Origin: Actinoallomurus sp050942425
GTDB taxonomy: Bacteria > Actinomycetota > Actinomycetes > Streptosporangiales > Streptosporangiaceae
Direction of reading: 5' to 3'
Length of the DNA stretch: 64,000 nt
NCBI RefSeq assembly: GCF_050942425.1
Contig: NZ_CP192063.1
Span: 4,712,001 to 4,776,000 of the forward strand
Of the stretch, positions 1 through 8,271 are shown piece after piece (positions within the stretch are counted from its first letter, which is position 1; the number at the start of each line of letters is the position of its first letter). The notes under the pieces were generated by a model. That model worked only from the letters and a program-made list of their open reading frames with translations. It had not been told where the DNA came from and did no database searches. Position numbers and translations under genes: made by a program.

Positions 1-71
1 CGTCCGGTCCGGCTGACCCGCTACGCTCGCGAGTTAGGAACACCTTCCGATTTGGTGGGAGAGGACGCCTT

Positions 72-1103
72 ATGTCCGATCTCCAGTTGCATAGCAGGCC
101 GTACGCCGCCGTCCTGAGCGCCGCCGCGCTCGGCGCCCTTGCGCTTTCGGCGTGCTCGGGCGAGAAGAACGCCGCGGCCCCGCCGAGGACCGCGGACACT
201 CCGGTGGCGTCGGCGACGTCCTCCCCGAGCCCGACGACGGGCCACCCCTTCACCGGGCGCCCCGGGCGGAACGGGCCGGTCCTGGCCGTGAAGATCGACA
301 ACACGCGGTCGGCCAAGCCGCAGCGCGGCTTGCTGTCGGCCGACATCGTCTACGTCGAGCAGGTCGAAGGCGGCCTGTCCCGCGTCATGGCGGTCTTCTC
401 CTCGGCCCTTCCGCCGCTGGTCGGGCCGGTCCGCAGCGCCCGGATCTCCGACCTGCACATCCTGCCGCAGTTCGGCCGTCCCGCCTTCGCGTACTCCGGC
501 GTCCAGGGCAAGATGAAGCCCTACCTCGCCCGGGCCCCGCTGATCGACGTCTCCCCGGACACCACGGGCGGCGCCTACACCCGGCGCGGGCCCAACCCGG
601 CGCCGTACAACCTGTACGCGTCGCCGAAGCAGCTGCTCGCCAAGGCGACGTCGGCCACCAAGGCCCGCGACATCGGCTTCTGCTTCGGCCCCGCCCCGTC
701 CGGCGGCACCCCGACGACGTCCTTCACCGCGCGCTTCCCCTCGACGTCGTTCGTCTTCCGCTGGTCGGCGAAGGAACGGCGCTGGCTCGCGTCCCAGGAC
801 GGCCGTCCGGACCGCGCGGCCGAAGGCGGACAGCTGGGCGGTCAGACGATCGTCGTCCAGCGGGCCCAGACCACGAGGTCGCCGTTCCACGACTTCCTCG
901 GCAACTACACCCCGCTGATCCACACGGTCGGCACCGGTACCGCGACGGTGCTACGCGACGGCAAGGCGTACGACGCCCGCTGGTCCCGTCCCTCCGAGAC
1001 CCAGGGCACCACCTTCACCACCCCGTCGGGGCAGCCGATGACGTTCGCGCCCGGCCAGGTGTGGATCGTCATCGTCAACGCGGGCCGCCCCATGGTCCCG
1101 TGA
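72..1103 (+). CDS. DUF3048 domain-containing lipoprotein (YerB-like)
   Basis: Predicted exported lipoprotein of 343 residues. A type II signal peptide occupies about residues 1-28 and ends in a lipobox LSAC, so Cys28 should be lipidated and the protein held on the outer face of the membrane. The mature part starts with a low-complexity Ala/Ser/Thr/Pro linker. It then matches the DUF3048 pattern (VKIDNT, ADIVYVEQVEGG, VGPVRSAR, FAYSGVQ) through the N- and C-terminal halves of that family. The biochemical function of the family is not established; Bacillus YerB is the usual reference. The ATG is preceded by a purine-rich GGGAGAGG. It stands alone ahead of pdxS, about 100 bp away, on the same strand. 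The family call is firm; the role is unknown. Confidence 0.85.
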   Translation: MSDLQLHSRPYAAVLSAAALGALALSACSGEKNAAAPPRTADTPVASATSSPSPTTGHPFTGRPGRNGPVLAVKIDNTRSAKPQRGLLSADIVYVEQVEGGLSRVMAVFSSALPPLVGPVRSARISDLHILPQFGRPAFAYSGVQGKMKPYLARAPLIDVSPDTTGGAYTRRGPNPAPYNLYASPKQLLAKATSATKARDIGFCFGPAPSGGTPTTSFTARFPSTSFVFRWSAKERRWLASQDGRPDRAAEGGQLGGQTIVVQRAQTTRSPFHDFLGNYTPLIHTVGTGTATVLRDGKAYDARWSRPSETQGTTFTTPSGQPMTFAPGQVWIVIVNAGRPMVP

Positions 1104-1202
1104 GTGGACCACTGAAGGAGCGGACATGAGGGGCCAAACCCGTCCTACCTCGAACTACCATGGACAGCGACAAGCGTGATCGATTCTCCGAAGAGGTAGC
1201 CC

Positions 1203-2120
1203 GTGTCCACTGCCACTCCCGCCCAGCCCACCGCCACTCCGGAGACCGGCACCGGCCGCGTCAAGCGGGGAATGGCGGAGATGCTCAAGGGCGGCGTGAT
1301 CATGGATGTCGTCACTCCGGAACAGGCCAAGATCGCCGAAGACGCCGGCGCGGTCGCGGTCATGGCCCTGGAGCGCGTGCCCGCCGACATCCGGGCCGAG
1401 GGCGGCGTCTCGCGGATGAGCGACCCGGACATGATCGAGGGCATCATCGGCGCGGTGTCGATCCCCGTCATGGCCAAGGCGCGCATCGGGCACTTCGTCG
1501 AGGCCCAGGTCCTGCAGGCGCTGGGCGTCGACTACATCGACGAGTCCGAGGTTCTGACCCCGGCCGACTATGAGAACCACATCGACAAGTGGGCGTTCAC
1601 CGTCCCGTTCGTCTGCGGCGCCACCAACCTCGGCGAGGCGCTCCGCCGCATCACCGAGGGCGCGGCCATGATCCGCTCCAAGGGCGAGGCGGGCACCGGT
1701 GACGTCTCCAACGCGACGACGCACATGCGCCGGCTGCGTCAGGACATCCGGCGGCTCGGCTCCCTGCCCGAGGACGAGCTCTTCGTCGCGGCCAAGGAAC
1801 TGCAGGCGCCCTACGAACTGGTCAAGGAGGTCGCCACGGCCGGCAAGCTGCCCGTCGTGATGTTCACCGCGGGCGGCATCGCCACCCCGGCGGACGCCGC
1901 GATGATGATGCAGCTCGGTGCCGAGGGCGTGTTCGTCGGCTCGGGCATCTTCAAGTCCGGTGACCCGGCCAAGCGCGCCGAGGCGATCGTCAAGGCCACC
2001 ACCTTCTACGACGACCCCGATGTCATCGCCAAGGTCTCCCGGGGACTCGGTGAGGCGATGGTGGGCATCAACGTCTCGACGCTGTCGGAGTCTGACCGTC
2101 TTGCCGGGCGCGGCTGGTAG
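1203..2120 (+). CDS. pdxS: Pyridoxal 5'-phosphate synthase lyase subunit PdxS
   Basis: PdxS condenses ribose 5-phosphate, glyceraldehyde 3-phosphate and ammonia into PLP in the DXP-independent vitamin B6 route, with ammonia supplied by PdxT. The 305-residue protein is full length. It shows Asp35 (GGVIMDVVTPEQA), the Schiff-base Lys92 in MAKARIGH and the second lysine Lys160 in RSKGEAGTG. The phosphate-binding glycines are at GGIATPADA and FVGSGIF. Start is GTG, with GAAGAGG about 9 bp upstream. Residues 1-20 are a disordered Thr/Pro-rich leader. Its partner pdxT lies 2.3 kb downstream rather than adjacent, with two unrelated genes between. Confidence 0.97.
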   Translation: MSTATPAQPTATPETGTGRVKRGMAEMLKGGVIMDVVTPEQAKIAEDAGAVAVMALERVPADIRAEGGVSRMSDPDMIEGIIGAVSIPVMAKARIGHFVEAQVLQALGVDYIDESEVLTPADYENHIDKWAFTVPFVCGATNLGEALRRITEGAAMIRSKGEAGTGDVSNATTHMRRLRQDIRRLGSLPEDELFVAAKELQAPYELVKEVATAGKLPVVMFTAGGIATPADAAMMMQLGAEGVFVGSGIFKSGDPAKRAEAIVKATTFYDDPDVIAKVSRGLGEAMVGINVSTLSESDRLAGRGW

Positions 2121-2139
2121 GGATCCAGGAGTACCCCGC

Positions 2140-2160
2140 GCCGCCCGTCCGCCGGGCGGC
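2140..2160. terminator. GC-rich hairpin after pdxS
   Basis: An 8-bp perfect inverted repeat (GCCGCCCG / CGGGCGGC) with a 5-nt loop begins 20 bp after the pdxS stop. No U-run follows, as is common for actinobacterial terminators, so termination is inferred from position and stem strength only. Confidence 0.4.
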
Positions 2161-2287
2161 CGGGGGAGGATCCGGGTCGCCTCGGGCCTCCCCAGCCCGG
2201 CGTGGGCGGGCTACCCTGTCGGGGGCCCGGCGGCGTGGCGCTACCGCGGGCGGACCGGTGCAGTGGCCGCAGGAGGGGACGAAACCC

Positions 2288-2932
2288 ATGGCGTGGTCTA
2301 TCGCGCTGGCGTGCGCGAGCGTTGACGATCCGGTCAACGCCTTTCGGCAGGGCCTGATCCCGGACCCGGACGCCGCCGCCGACCTGGCGCGGCGTCTCTA
2401 CCCGGACTCGGCCGTCGTCGAGAGCGGCGACACGGTCCTGGACTTCGCGCTCTGGCCCTACGAGGACGAGTTGTTCGTCGGAGCGTACGGCGACGCGCTG
2501 ATCGTCTGCGACCGCCGACTGTACGACGTCGACGACGCCGCCCGCACCCTCGCCGACCAGATCGCGGCGGCGCTGCCCGGCGCCCACTGCGGCGTGTTGG
2601 TCCTGCACAGCGTGGTGTCCGGGTGCTGGTTCCGGTGGTACGAACGCAACCAGCCCAAGCGGGACATCTTCGTCACCGCCGAGGACGGCGTCGTCGTCGA
2701 CCTCGGCGAGCGGCTTCCGGCGGAGCAGCCCTTCTGGAAGGCGATCGACGAGGGCGCGTCCGACGTGCCCCTGCCGTTCGACTACGAGGAGTACGGCCTG
2801 GCGCTGGCCCGTGAGCAGCTGTTCGGCCGGGGCCTCAGCGAGCGCGGCCGGGACGGGTTCCTGCCCCTCGAGCTGTCGCTCCGGCGGTTCAAGATCCGTT
2901 CACTGACCCGGATGGGCGGAAATCCGCACTGA
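2288..2932 (+). CDS. Conserved actinobacterial protein, DUF6928-like
   Basis: A 214-residue soluble protein with no signal peptide or membrane segment. The sequence (start MAWSIALACASVDDP, then GDTVLDFALWPYEDELFVGAYG and FRWYERNQPKRDIFVTAEDG) resembles the uncharacterised actinobacterial family annotated DUF6928. I am only moderately sure of the number. No catalytic motif is recognisable. The ATG at 2288 is chosen over an in-frame GTG 30 bp upstream because a strong AGGAGGGG lies 9 bp before it. It sits between pdxS and the HTH regulator, and nothing in the sequence links it to B6 metabolism. Confidence 0.75.
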   Translation: MAWSIALACASVDDPVNAFRQGLIPDPDAAADLARRLYPDSAVVESGDTVLDFALWPYEDELFVGAYGDALIVCDRRLYDVDDAARTLADQIAAALPGAHCGVLVLHSVVSGCWFRWYERNQPKRDIFVTAEDGVVVDLGERLPAEQPFWKAIDEGASDVPLPFDYEEYGLALAREQLFGRGLSERGRDGFLPLELSLRRFKIRSLTRMGGNPH

Positions 2933-2943
2933 CCCGCGCGCGA

Positions 2944-2999
2944 CCCCTGGTCTGCCGAGTCCGTACTGACCGGCGTGGCCCCTGGTCTGCCGAGTCCGT
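2944..2999. repeat. Two direct repeats of 21 bp upstream of the XRE gene
   Basis: The sequence CCCTGGTCTGCCGAGTCCGT (plus one leading C) occurs twice, at 2944-2964 and 2979-2999. The copies are 35 bp apart start to start and have no mismatch. The pair lies between the DUF6928-like gene and the HTH regulator, starting about 150 bp before the regulator's GTG. It could be a duplicated operator or a replication-slippage product. Confidence 0.8.
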
Positions 3000-3090
3000 C
3001 GTATCGGGTTTAAGGATGTCCGGCGCGGAAATTCGGGTCTTAGCCTGAAATCGGGTTAGCAAGCGCCGCGGCACCAGGGGGTGCGGAACA

Positions 3091-4269
3091 GTGACCGAGC
3101 CTGACAACATCGGCGACCGGCTCAGGTCGCTTCGCGATGAGCGTTCCATGACCCGCCATGAGCTGGCCGACGACTCCGGAGTGGACGTCGACCTGATCGA
3201 GAAGCTCGAGCAGGGCCGGCGCCAGACCGCGCGCCTCACCTCACTCACGAGGCTCGCCGACGCGCTGGGCGTCCGCGTCTCGCGGTTGATCGGCGGCCGG
3301 CTCGACGACCGGACCGCGCGCGACGCTGTCGGCGACGCCGTCATGTCGGCCGACTCGATGCCCGGCGTGGACGCCGACGACGCCGGCGAGACACCCGACC
3401 TCGCCGAGCTGGACGCCGCCGTCGACGCCGCCTGGCGCGACTACCGGTCCGGCGAGATGTTGCGTCTCGCCGGGAACCTCCCAGGTCTGATCGGCGAGGC
3501 CCGCCTCGCGGCCGGCGAGATCGGGGTCATGGCGGCCGGGCCGCTCGCCGAAGCCCATCAGCTCGCCGCCCGCCTGTTCGTGCACTACGGCAGGTACGAC
3601 CTCGCGGAGATCGCCGCCGAACGCGCGATCCAAGCGGCGGAGGGCGGCGGCGACGAGCTGGAGTGGGAGATGCTGCACGGCACCTACTCGTGGACCCTGC
3701 TCCGCGAGGGCCACGTCCGCGCGTCGGAGGACCACGCGGTGTGGATCGCCGAGCGGACCGAACCGTCGATGGGCGAGGCCACCCTGCGCGACCTGACGGT
3801 GTGGGGCGACCTGATGATGGCCGCCATGGCGGCGGCCTGCGCGGCGAACCGCTGCGCTCCCGCGACCGAGTACCTCGGACTCGCCGGATCGGCCGCGTGC
3901 CGGTTCGAGCACGACCAGGTCGATCATCACGTGGGGTTCGGCCCGTCCCGGGTCGCGACCGAGGCGACGCGCGCGTACGCGGCGCTGCACGAGCCGGGTC
4001 TGGCGCTGCGGTCGGCCGGTGAGGTGCACGCCGACGAGCTGTCGCCGACGGCGTACGGCCGCCACCTGATCGACGTGGCACGGGCGCAGACGGAGATCCG
4101 GGACCTGCGGGCCGCGGTGGAGACCCTCCGCGCGGCGGAGAGCCTGTGCGCGCGGTCGTTCCGGCCCGGCGGGCCGGCGTGTTCCGTCGTCACCGACGTG
4201 GTGATCGACGTCGGTGACCTGACACCGGAGCTGCGGCACATGGCGCGGGCCGTCGCGGTCGAGGCGTAG
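3091..4269 (+). CDS. XRE-family helix-turn-helix regulator with long C-terminal domain
   Basis: A 392-residue DNA-binding protein. An N-terminal HTH_3 domain spans about residues 8-68 (IGDRLRSLRDERSMTRHELA, then LADALGVRVSRLIGG). An acidic linker follows. The remaining ~280 residues are helical, rich in Ala/Arg/Glu, and have the spacing of TPR-like repeats seen in large actinobacterial XRE proteins. No DUF397 partner sits beside it. The GTG start has only a weak upstream purine stretch. Its location between pdxS and pdxT makes a role in B6 regulation imaginable but unproven. The two direct repeats just upstream may be its operator. Confidence 0.85.
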   Translation: MTEPDNIGDRLRSLRDERSMTRHELADDSGVDVDLIEKLEQGRRQTARLTSLTRLADALGVRVSRLIGGRLDDRTARDAVGDAVMSADSMPGVDADDAGETPDLAELDAAVDAAWRDYRSGEMLRLAGNLPGLIGEARLAAGEIGVMAAGPLAEAHQLAARLFVHYGRYDLAEIAAERAIQAAEGGGDELEWEMLHGTYSWTLLREGHVRASEDHAVWIAERTEPSMGEATLRDLTVWGDLMMAAMAAACAANRCAPATEYLGLAGSAACRFEHDQVDHHVGFGPSRVATEATRAYAALHEPGLALRSAGEVHADELSPTAYGRHLIDVARAQTEIRDLRAAVETLRAAESLCARSFRPGGPACSVVTDVVIDVGDLTPELRHMARAVAVEA

Positions 4270-4407
4270 AAACAGCGGGTGCGGGAGCCGCGCTCCGGCC
4301 GGGGCCGGGAACGGGATGGACGGGCGGGGAAGATCACTGCCCGCTGCCGGTGTTATGACAGGCACTAGGCTCATTGTCCGTACATCTCATTTCTGAAGGG
4401 CTGATTC

Positions 4408-5013
4408 GTGGCTGCTGTCCCGACGATCGGTGTGCTCGCACTGCAGGGAGACGTCCGCGAGCACCGGCGCGCGCTGGAGTCCTGCGGAGCGTCGACGGAG
4501 GCCGTGCGGCGCCCGGAGGAGCTCGAGCGGGTCGACGCGCTCGTGATCCCCGGCGGGGAGTCCACGACGATGTGGCGGCTCGCGCGCTCGTTCGAGCTGC
4601 TGGAGCCGTTGCGCAAGCGGATCGAGCAGGGCATGCCGGCCTACGGCTCGTGCGCCGGCATGATCATGCTGGCCGACCGGATCGCCGACGGCGCCACGGG
4701 GCAGGAGACGATCGGCGGCATCGACATGCTCGTCCGCCGCAACGCGTTCGGCCGCCAGGTCGACTCCTTCGAGGGCGATGTCCACGTCGCCGGTCTCGAC
4801 ACGCCGTTCCACGCCGTGTTCATCCGGGCGCCGTGGGTCGAATCGGTCGGCGGCGACGCCGAGGTCCTCGGGCGTGCCGAGTCCGGCGACGCCGCCGGTA
4901 GGATCGTTGCGGTCCGGCAGGGTCACTTGCTCGCGACGTCATTCCATCCGGAGCTCACCGGCGACGCGCGGATCCACCGGCTCTTCCTCGACATGGTGAA
5001 GGGAACGCAATGA
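4408..5013 (+). CDS. pdxT: Pyridoxal 5'-phosphate synthase glutaminase subunit PdxT
   Basis: Class I glutamine amidotransferase that hydrolyses glutamine and channels ammonia to PdxS. The 201-residue protein has the glutamine-binding GGEST (49-53), nucleophile Cys82 in YGSCAGM, and the His180/Glu182 dyad in TSFHPEL. It is full length. The start is GTG. The stop overlaps the yebC start as ATGA, so the two are probably translated from one mRNA, a coupling seen in many Actinobacteria. It is separated from pdxS by the DUF6928-like and XRE genes and must have its own promoter in the preceding 138-bp gap. Confidence 0.96.
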   Translation: MAAVPTIGVLALQGDVREHRRALESCGASTEAVRRPEELERVDALVIPGGESTTMWRLARSFELLEPLRKRIEQGMPAYGSCAGMIMLADRIADGATGQETIGGIDMLVRRNAFGRQVDSFEGDVHVAGLDTPFHAVFIRAPWVESVGGDAEVLGRAESGDAAGRIVAVRQGHLLATSFHPELTGDARIHRLFLDMVKGTQ

Positions 5014-5762
5014 GCGGCCACTCCAAGTGGGCGACGACGAAGCACAAGAAGGCTGCCCTCGACGCCAAGCGGGGCAAACTCTTCGCGAAGCTCATCAAGA
5101 ACATCGAGGTGGCCGCCCGGACCGGCGGAGGCGACCCGGACGGCAACCCGACGCTTTACGACGCGGTTCAGAAGGCCCGGAAGAACTCCGTGCCGCTCGA
5201 CAACATCGAGCGGGCCCGCAAACGCGGGGCGGGGGAGGAGGCCGGCGGCGCCGACTGGCAGACGATCATGTACGAGGGCTATGCCCCCGGCGGCGTGGCC
5301 GTCCTGATCGAGTGCCTCACCGACAACCGCAACCGCGCCGCCTCGGACGTGCGGACCGCCCTGACCCGCAACGGCGGCTCGCTCGCCGACCCGGGCTCGG
5401 TGTCCTACCTCTTCAACCGCAAGGGCGTCATCATCGTCCCCAAGGAGGGCACCTCCGAGGACGACGTCATGCTGGCCGTCCTCGACGCGGGCGCCGAAGA
5501 GGTCAACGACATCGGCGAGTCGTTCGAGGTGATCAGCGAGGCCGGTGACCTCGTCGGGGTCCGCAAGGCCCTGCAGGACGCCGGCGTCGACTACGAGTCC
5601 GCGGAGGCCAACTTCCTGCCGAGCGTCAGCGTCCCCGTCGACGAGGACGCCGCCAAGAAGGTCTTCCGTCTCCTCGAGGCGCTGGAGGACAGCGACGACG
5701 TCCAGAACGTCTTCGCCAACTTCGACGTCTCCGACGAGATCATGGAGAAGATCGAAGCCTGA
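5010..5762 (+). CDS. yebC: YebC/PmpR family protein
   Basis: Full-length 250-residue YebC-family protein with the diagnostic start MSGHSKWATTKHKKAALDAKRG and the three-domain fold expected from MYEGYAPGGVAVLIE and LTRNGGSLADPGSVSYLF. The family was long annotated as a transcription regulator. More recent work in other bacteria describes it as a translation factor that relieves ribosome stalling. It lies directly between pdxT (4-bp overlap) and the ruvCAB genes, the usual context in this phylum. The acidic C-terminal segment is typical. Confidence 0.95.
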   Translation: MSGHSKWATTKHKKAALDAKRGKLFAKLIKNIEVAARTGGGDPDGNPTLYDAVQKARKNSVPLDNIERARKRGAGEEAGGADWQTIMYEGYAPGGVAVLIECLTDNRNRAASDVRTALTRNGGSLADPGSVSYLFNRKGVIIVPKEGTSEDDVMLAVLDAGAEEVNDIGESFEVISEAGDLVGVRKALQDAGVDYESAEANFLPSVSVPVDEDAAKKVFRLLEALEDSDDVQNVFANFDVSDEIMEKIEA

Positions 5763-5829
5763 TCCGCCGAGGTGAGAGCGGCGCCCGGCCGAGGCATGGG
5801 CGCCTCTGGCGATGCCGTAGCGTGCTCTC

Positions 5830-6972
5830 GTGGACATTCGCGCGCTCGCCCCGGAGGACCTCGACGCCGCCTATGACCTGAGAGTTCGCGCCTTCGGGCC
5901 GGGCGACCAGGCGGGTTGGCTCCGTCACTGCCGCCTCGCCGTGCGGCGGGGAGAGGTCCTCGGGGTCTACGACGGCGACCGCCTCGTCGCCTCCGGCCGC
6001 TATCACCGGTTCGAGCAGTGGTGGCACGGTCGTGCGGTGCCGATGGGCGGCGTCGCCAGCGTGTACGTCGCTCCCGAAGAGCGCGGCCGCGGGATAGGCC
6101 GTCGCCTCGCCCAGGGCCTGCTGGAGTTCATGGACGGCCTGCCGCTCACGGCGCTCTACCCGGCCACCGCGCCGGTCTACCGCTCCGCCGGGTACGAGCA
6201 CGCGGGCGCGCAGCACTTCGTCACCGTCCCGGCCGAGGCGCTGCGCACGCTCGCCACCGGCCCGGTGAAGGTCCGCCGGGCGGGGCCGGGCGACGCCCCG
6301 GAGATCGTCGGCGTGCTGCGCCGCATGCACGCCGAGGCGCGGGACAACGGGCCGATCGACCGCGGCGAGGACTGGTTCCGTGAGCTGCTGGACGGCGACG
6401 ACGTCTTCGCCTACCTCGCCGATGACGGCTTCCTCGCCTACGGCTGGAGCGCGGACGGCCGGGACCTCGTCGTTCACCGCTGTGTGGCCGGTTCCGCCGA
6501 GACGGCCAGGGCTTTGTGGGCGCTGGTCGGATCGGGCTCGTCGGTCGCGCGGAGCGTCCGCGCCTGCGTCGCCCCGGACGATCCCCTCTTCTGGCTGCTG
6601 CGTGACCGCTCCGCCGAGGACGTCAGGCGCGTCTCGTGGATGCTGCGGGTGCTCGACGCGCCGGCGGCCGTCGCCGCCCGCGGCTTCCCCGCCGGCCTGT
6701 CGGCGGAGGTCCCCTTGACGATCACCGACGAGGCGCGGCCGGGCAACGCCGGGGCCTGGCGGCTGAGCGTCGACGGCGGCCGGGGGACCCTCACGCGTAC
6801 GGACGACGCACCGGACGCCCTCCGGCTGCCCGCCCGGGCGCTGGCGGCCCTCTACGCGGGCGTCCCGCTGACCCGGCTGCGCCGCTCCGGCCTGGCCGAG
6901 GGCGATGCGTCCACCGACGCGATCCTCGACGCGGCCTTCGGCGGGACGCCGTACATGCTCGACTACTTCTGA
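5830..6972 (+). CDS. Eis-like GNAT N-acetyltransferase with SCP2-type C-terminal domain
   Basis: A 380-residue protein built like mycobacterial Eis: an N-terminal GNAT domain with the acetyl-CoA loop RGRGIG (85-90), a second degenerate GNAT-like domain at about 150-280, and a C-terminal sterol-carrier-like domain. A tyrosine (Tyr117, in PVYRSAGY) sits where the Eis general acid is expected, and the chain ends in an aromatic Phe380, as in Eis where the C-terminal carboxylate takes part in catalysis. Eis proteins acetylate aminoglycosides and other amines at several positions; the natural substrate here is unknown. The GTG start is plausible but lacks a good ribosome site. Confidence 0.88.
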   Translation: MDIRALAPEDLDAAYDLRVRAFGPGDQAGWLRHCRLAVRRGEVLGVYDGDRLVASGRYHRFEQWWHGRAVPMGGVASVYVAPEERGRGIGRRLAQGLLEFMDGLPLTALYPATAPVYRSAGYEHAGAQHFVTVPAEALRTLATGPVKVRRAGPGDAPEIVGVLRRMHAEARDNGPIDRGEDWFRELLDGDDVFAYLADDGFLAYGWSADGRDLVVHRCVAGSAETARALWALVGSGSSVARSVRACVAPDDPLFWLLRDRSAEDVRRVSWMLRVLDAPAAVAARGFPAGLSAEVPLTITDEARPGNAGAWRLSVDGGRGTLTRTDDAPDALRLPARALAALYAGVPLTRLRRSGLAEGDASTDAILDAAFGGTPYMLDYF

Positions 6973-7066
6973 TTCCCCTGCGACACGCCGGGGCCTGGGC
7001 GGCCCGAAGTCGTACGCGGCGAGTAGCCTCGCTGCGAACTGATGTTCGGAACGGAGAGGAGTCGCC

Positions 7067-7591
7067 GTGCGGGTACTCGGCGTCGACCCCGGCCTGACCC
7101 GGTGCGGTGTGGGCGTGGTGGACGGCGCGCCGGGCACGCAGCTGCGGCTCGTGACCGTCGACGTCATCCGCACCAGCCCCGACGACGACATCGGGACCCG
7201 GCTGATCGGCCTCGAGCGCGGCCTGGAGAAGCTGCTGGACGCCTACCGGCCCGACGCGGTGGCGGTCGAGCGCGTCTTCAGCCAGCACAACGTCTCCACC
7301 GTCATGGGGACGGCGCAGGCCGGGGCCATCGCCATCGCCTGCGGGGCACGGCGCGGCCTGCCGGTCGCGCTGCACACCCCGAGCGAGGCCAAGGCCGCCG
7401 TCACCGGCAACGGCCGTGCCGACAAGGCCCAGGTGACCAGCATGGTGACCCGGCTGCTGCGGCTGGACACGCCGCCCAAGCCCGCCGACGCGGCCGACGC
7501 GCTGGCGCTCGCGATCTGCCACGTCTGGCGTGGCGGCGCGCAGGCGCGCATCCAGGCGGCGAGGATGAGACAGTACGGAGTCGACAGGTGA
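7067..7591 (+). CDS. ruvC: Crossover junction endodeoxyribonuclease RuvC
   Basis: Holliday-junction resolvase acting as a dimer with RuvAB. The 174-residue protein has the four acidic catalytic residues Asp7 (VLGVDPGLT), Glu68 (AVERVF), Asp141 and Asp144 (KPADAADALALA). The GTG start follows a strong GGAGAGGAG. It is the first gene of a ruvC-ruvA-ruvB run, with 58 bp to ruvA. Confidence 0.97.
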   Translation: MRVLGVDPGLTRCGVGVVDGAPGTQLRLVTVDVIRTSPDDDIGTRLIGLERGLEKLLDAYRPDAVAVERVFSQHNVSTVMGTAQAGAIAIACGARRGLPVALHTPSEAKAAVTGNGRADKAQVTSMVTRLLRLDTPPKPADAADALALAICHVWRGGAQARIQAARMRQYGVDR

Positions 7592-7649
7592 GCGGAGACC
7601 AGAGCGTGCCACCGGTGGGCGGCTCCACGGTGCGCGGAGGGACAGGGCA

Positions 7650-8255
7650 GTGATCGCATTCGTCAGCGGGAAGGTCGCCGGTGCGGGGCCGGACGGCGCC
7701 GTCATCGACGTCGGCGGCGTCGGCCTGTCGGTGCAGTGCACCCCGGCCACGCTCGCCGGCCTGCGGGTGGGCGACCAGGCCCACGTCCCCACTTCGCTCA
7801 TCGTCCGCGAGGACTCCCTCACGCTGTACGGCTTCGCCGACGACGACGAACGCTCGATCTTCGAGTTGCTGCAGACCGCCAGCGGCGTCGGGCCCCGGCT
7901 GGCGCTGGCCATGCTCGCCGTCCACCCGCCGAACGCCCTGCGCCGCGCCGTCGCCACCGAGGACGTGAACGCGCTGACCAAGGTGCCGGGCATCGGCAAG
8001 AAGGGCGCCCAGCGCATCGTGCTGGAGCTCAAGGACCGCCTCGGCACGCCCGTCGACGACGACACGGATGTGCCCGTGTTCACGACCCGCGCACTGCCCT
8101 GGCGCGACCAGGTCCACGCGGGCCTCACCAACCTCGGCTGGACCGGCAAGGACGCCGACGCCGCCGTCGACGCGGTGGCCGCCGAGATCGACGGGCAGGA
8201 CACCCCTGACATCGCCGCCCTGCTCAAGATGGCCATGCGGAGGCTGAGCCGATGA
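7650..8255 (+). CDS. ruvA: Holliday junction branch migration protein RuvA
   Basis: Junction-binding subunit that recruits the RuvB motor. The 201-residue protein has an N-terminal OB-fold, two helix-hairpin-helix motifs (SGVGP at 78-82 and PGIGKK at 113-118), an acidic linker around 134-142 and the C-terminal RuvB-binding domain that ends the protein. The start is GTG. ruvB begins 16 bp downstream, so the two are clearly co-transcribed. Confidence 0.97.
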   Translation: MIAFVSGKVAGAGPDGAVIDVGGVGLSVQCTPATLAGLRVGDQAHVPTSLIVREDSLTLYGFADDDERSIFELLQTASGVGPRLALAMLAVHPPNALRRAVATEDVNALTKVPGIGKKGAQRIVLELKDRLGTPVDDDTDVPVFTTRALPWRDQVHAGLTNLGWTGKDADAAVDAVAAEIDGQDTPDIAALLKMAMRRLSR

Positions 8256-8271
8256 GCCTCAGGGGGGTCGC

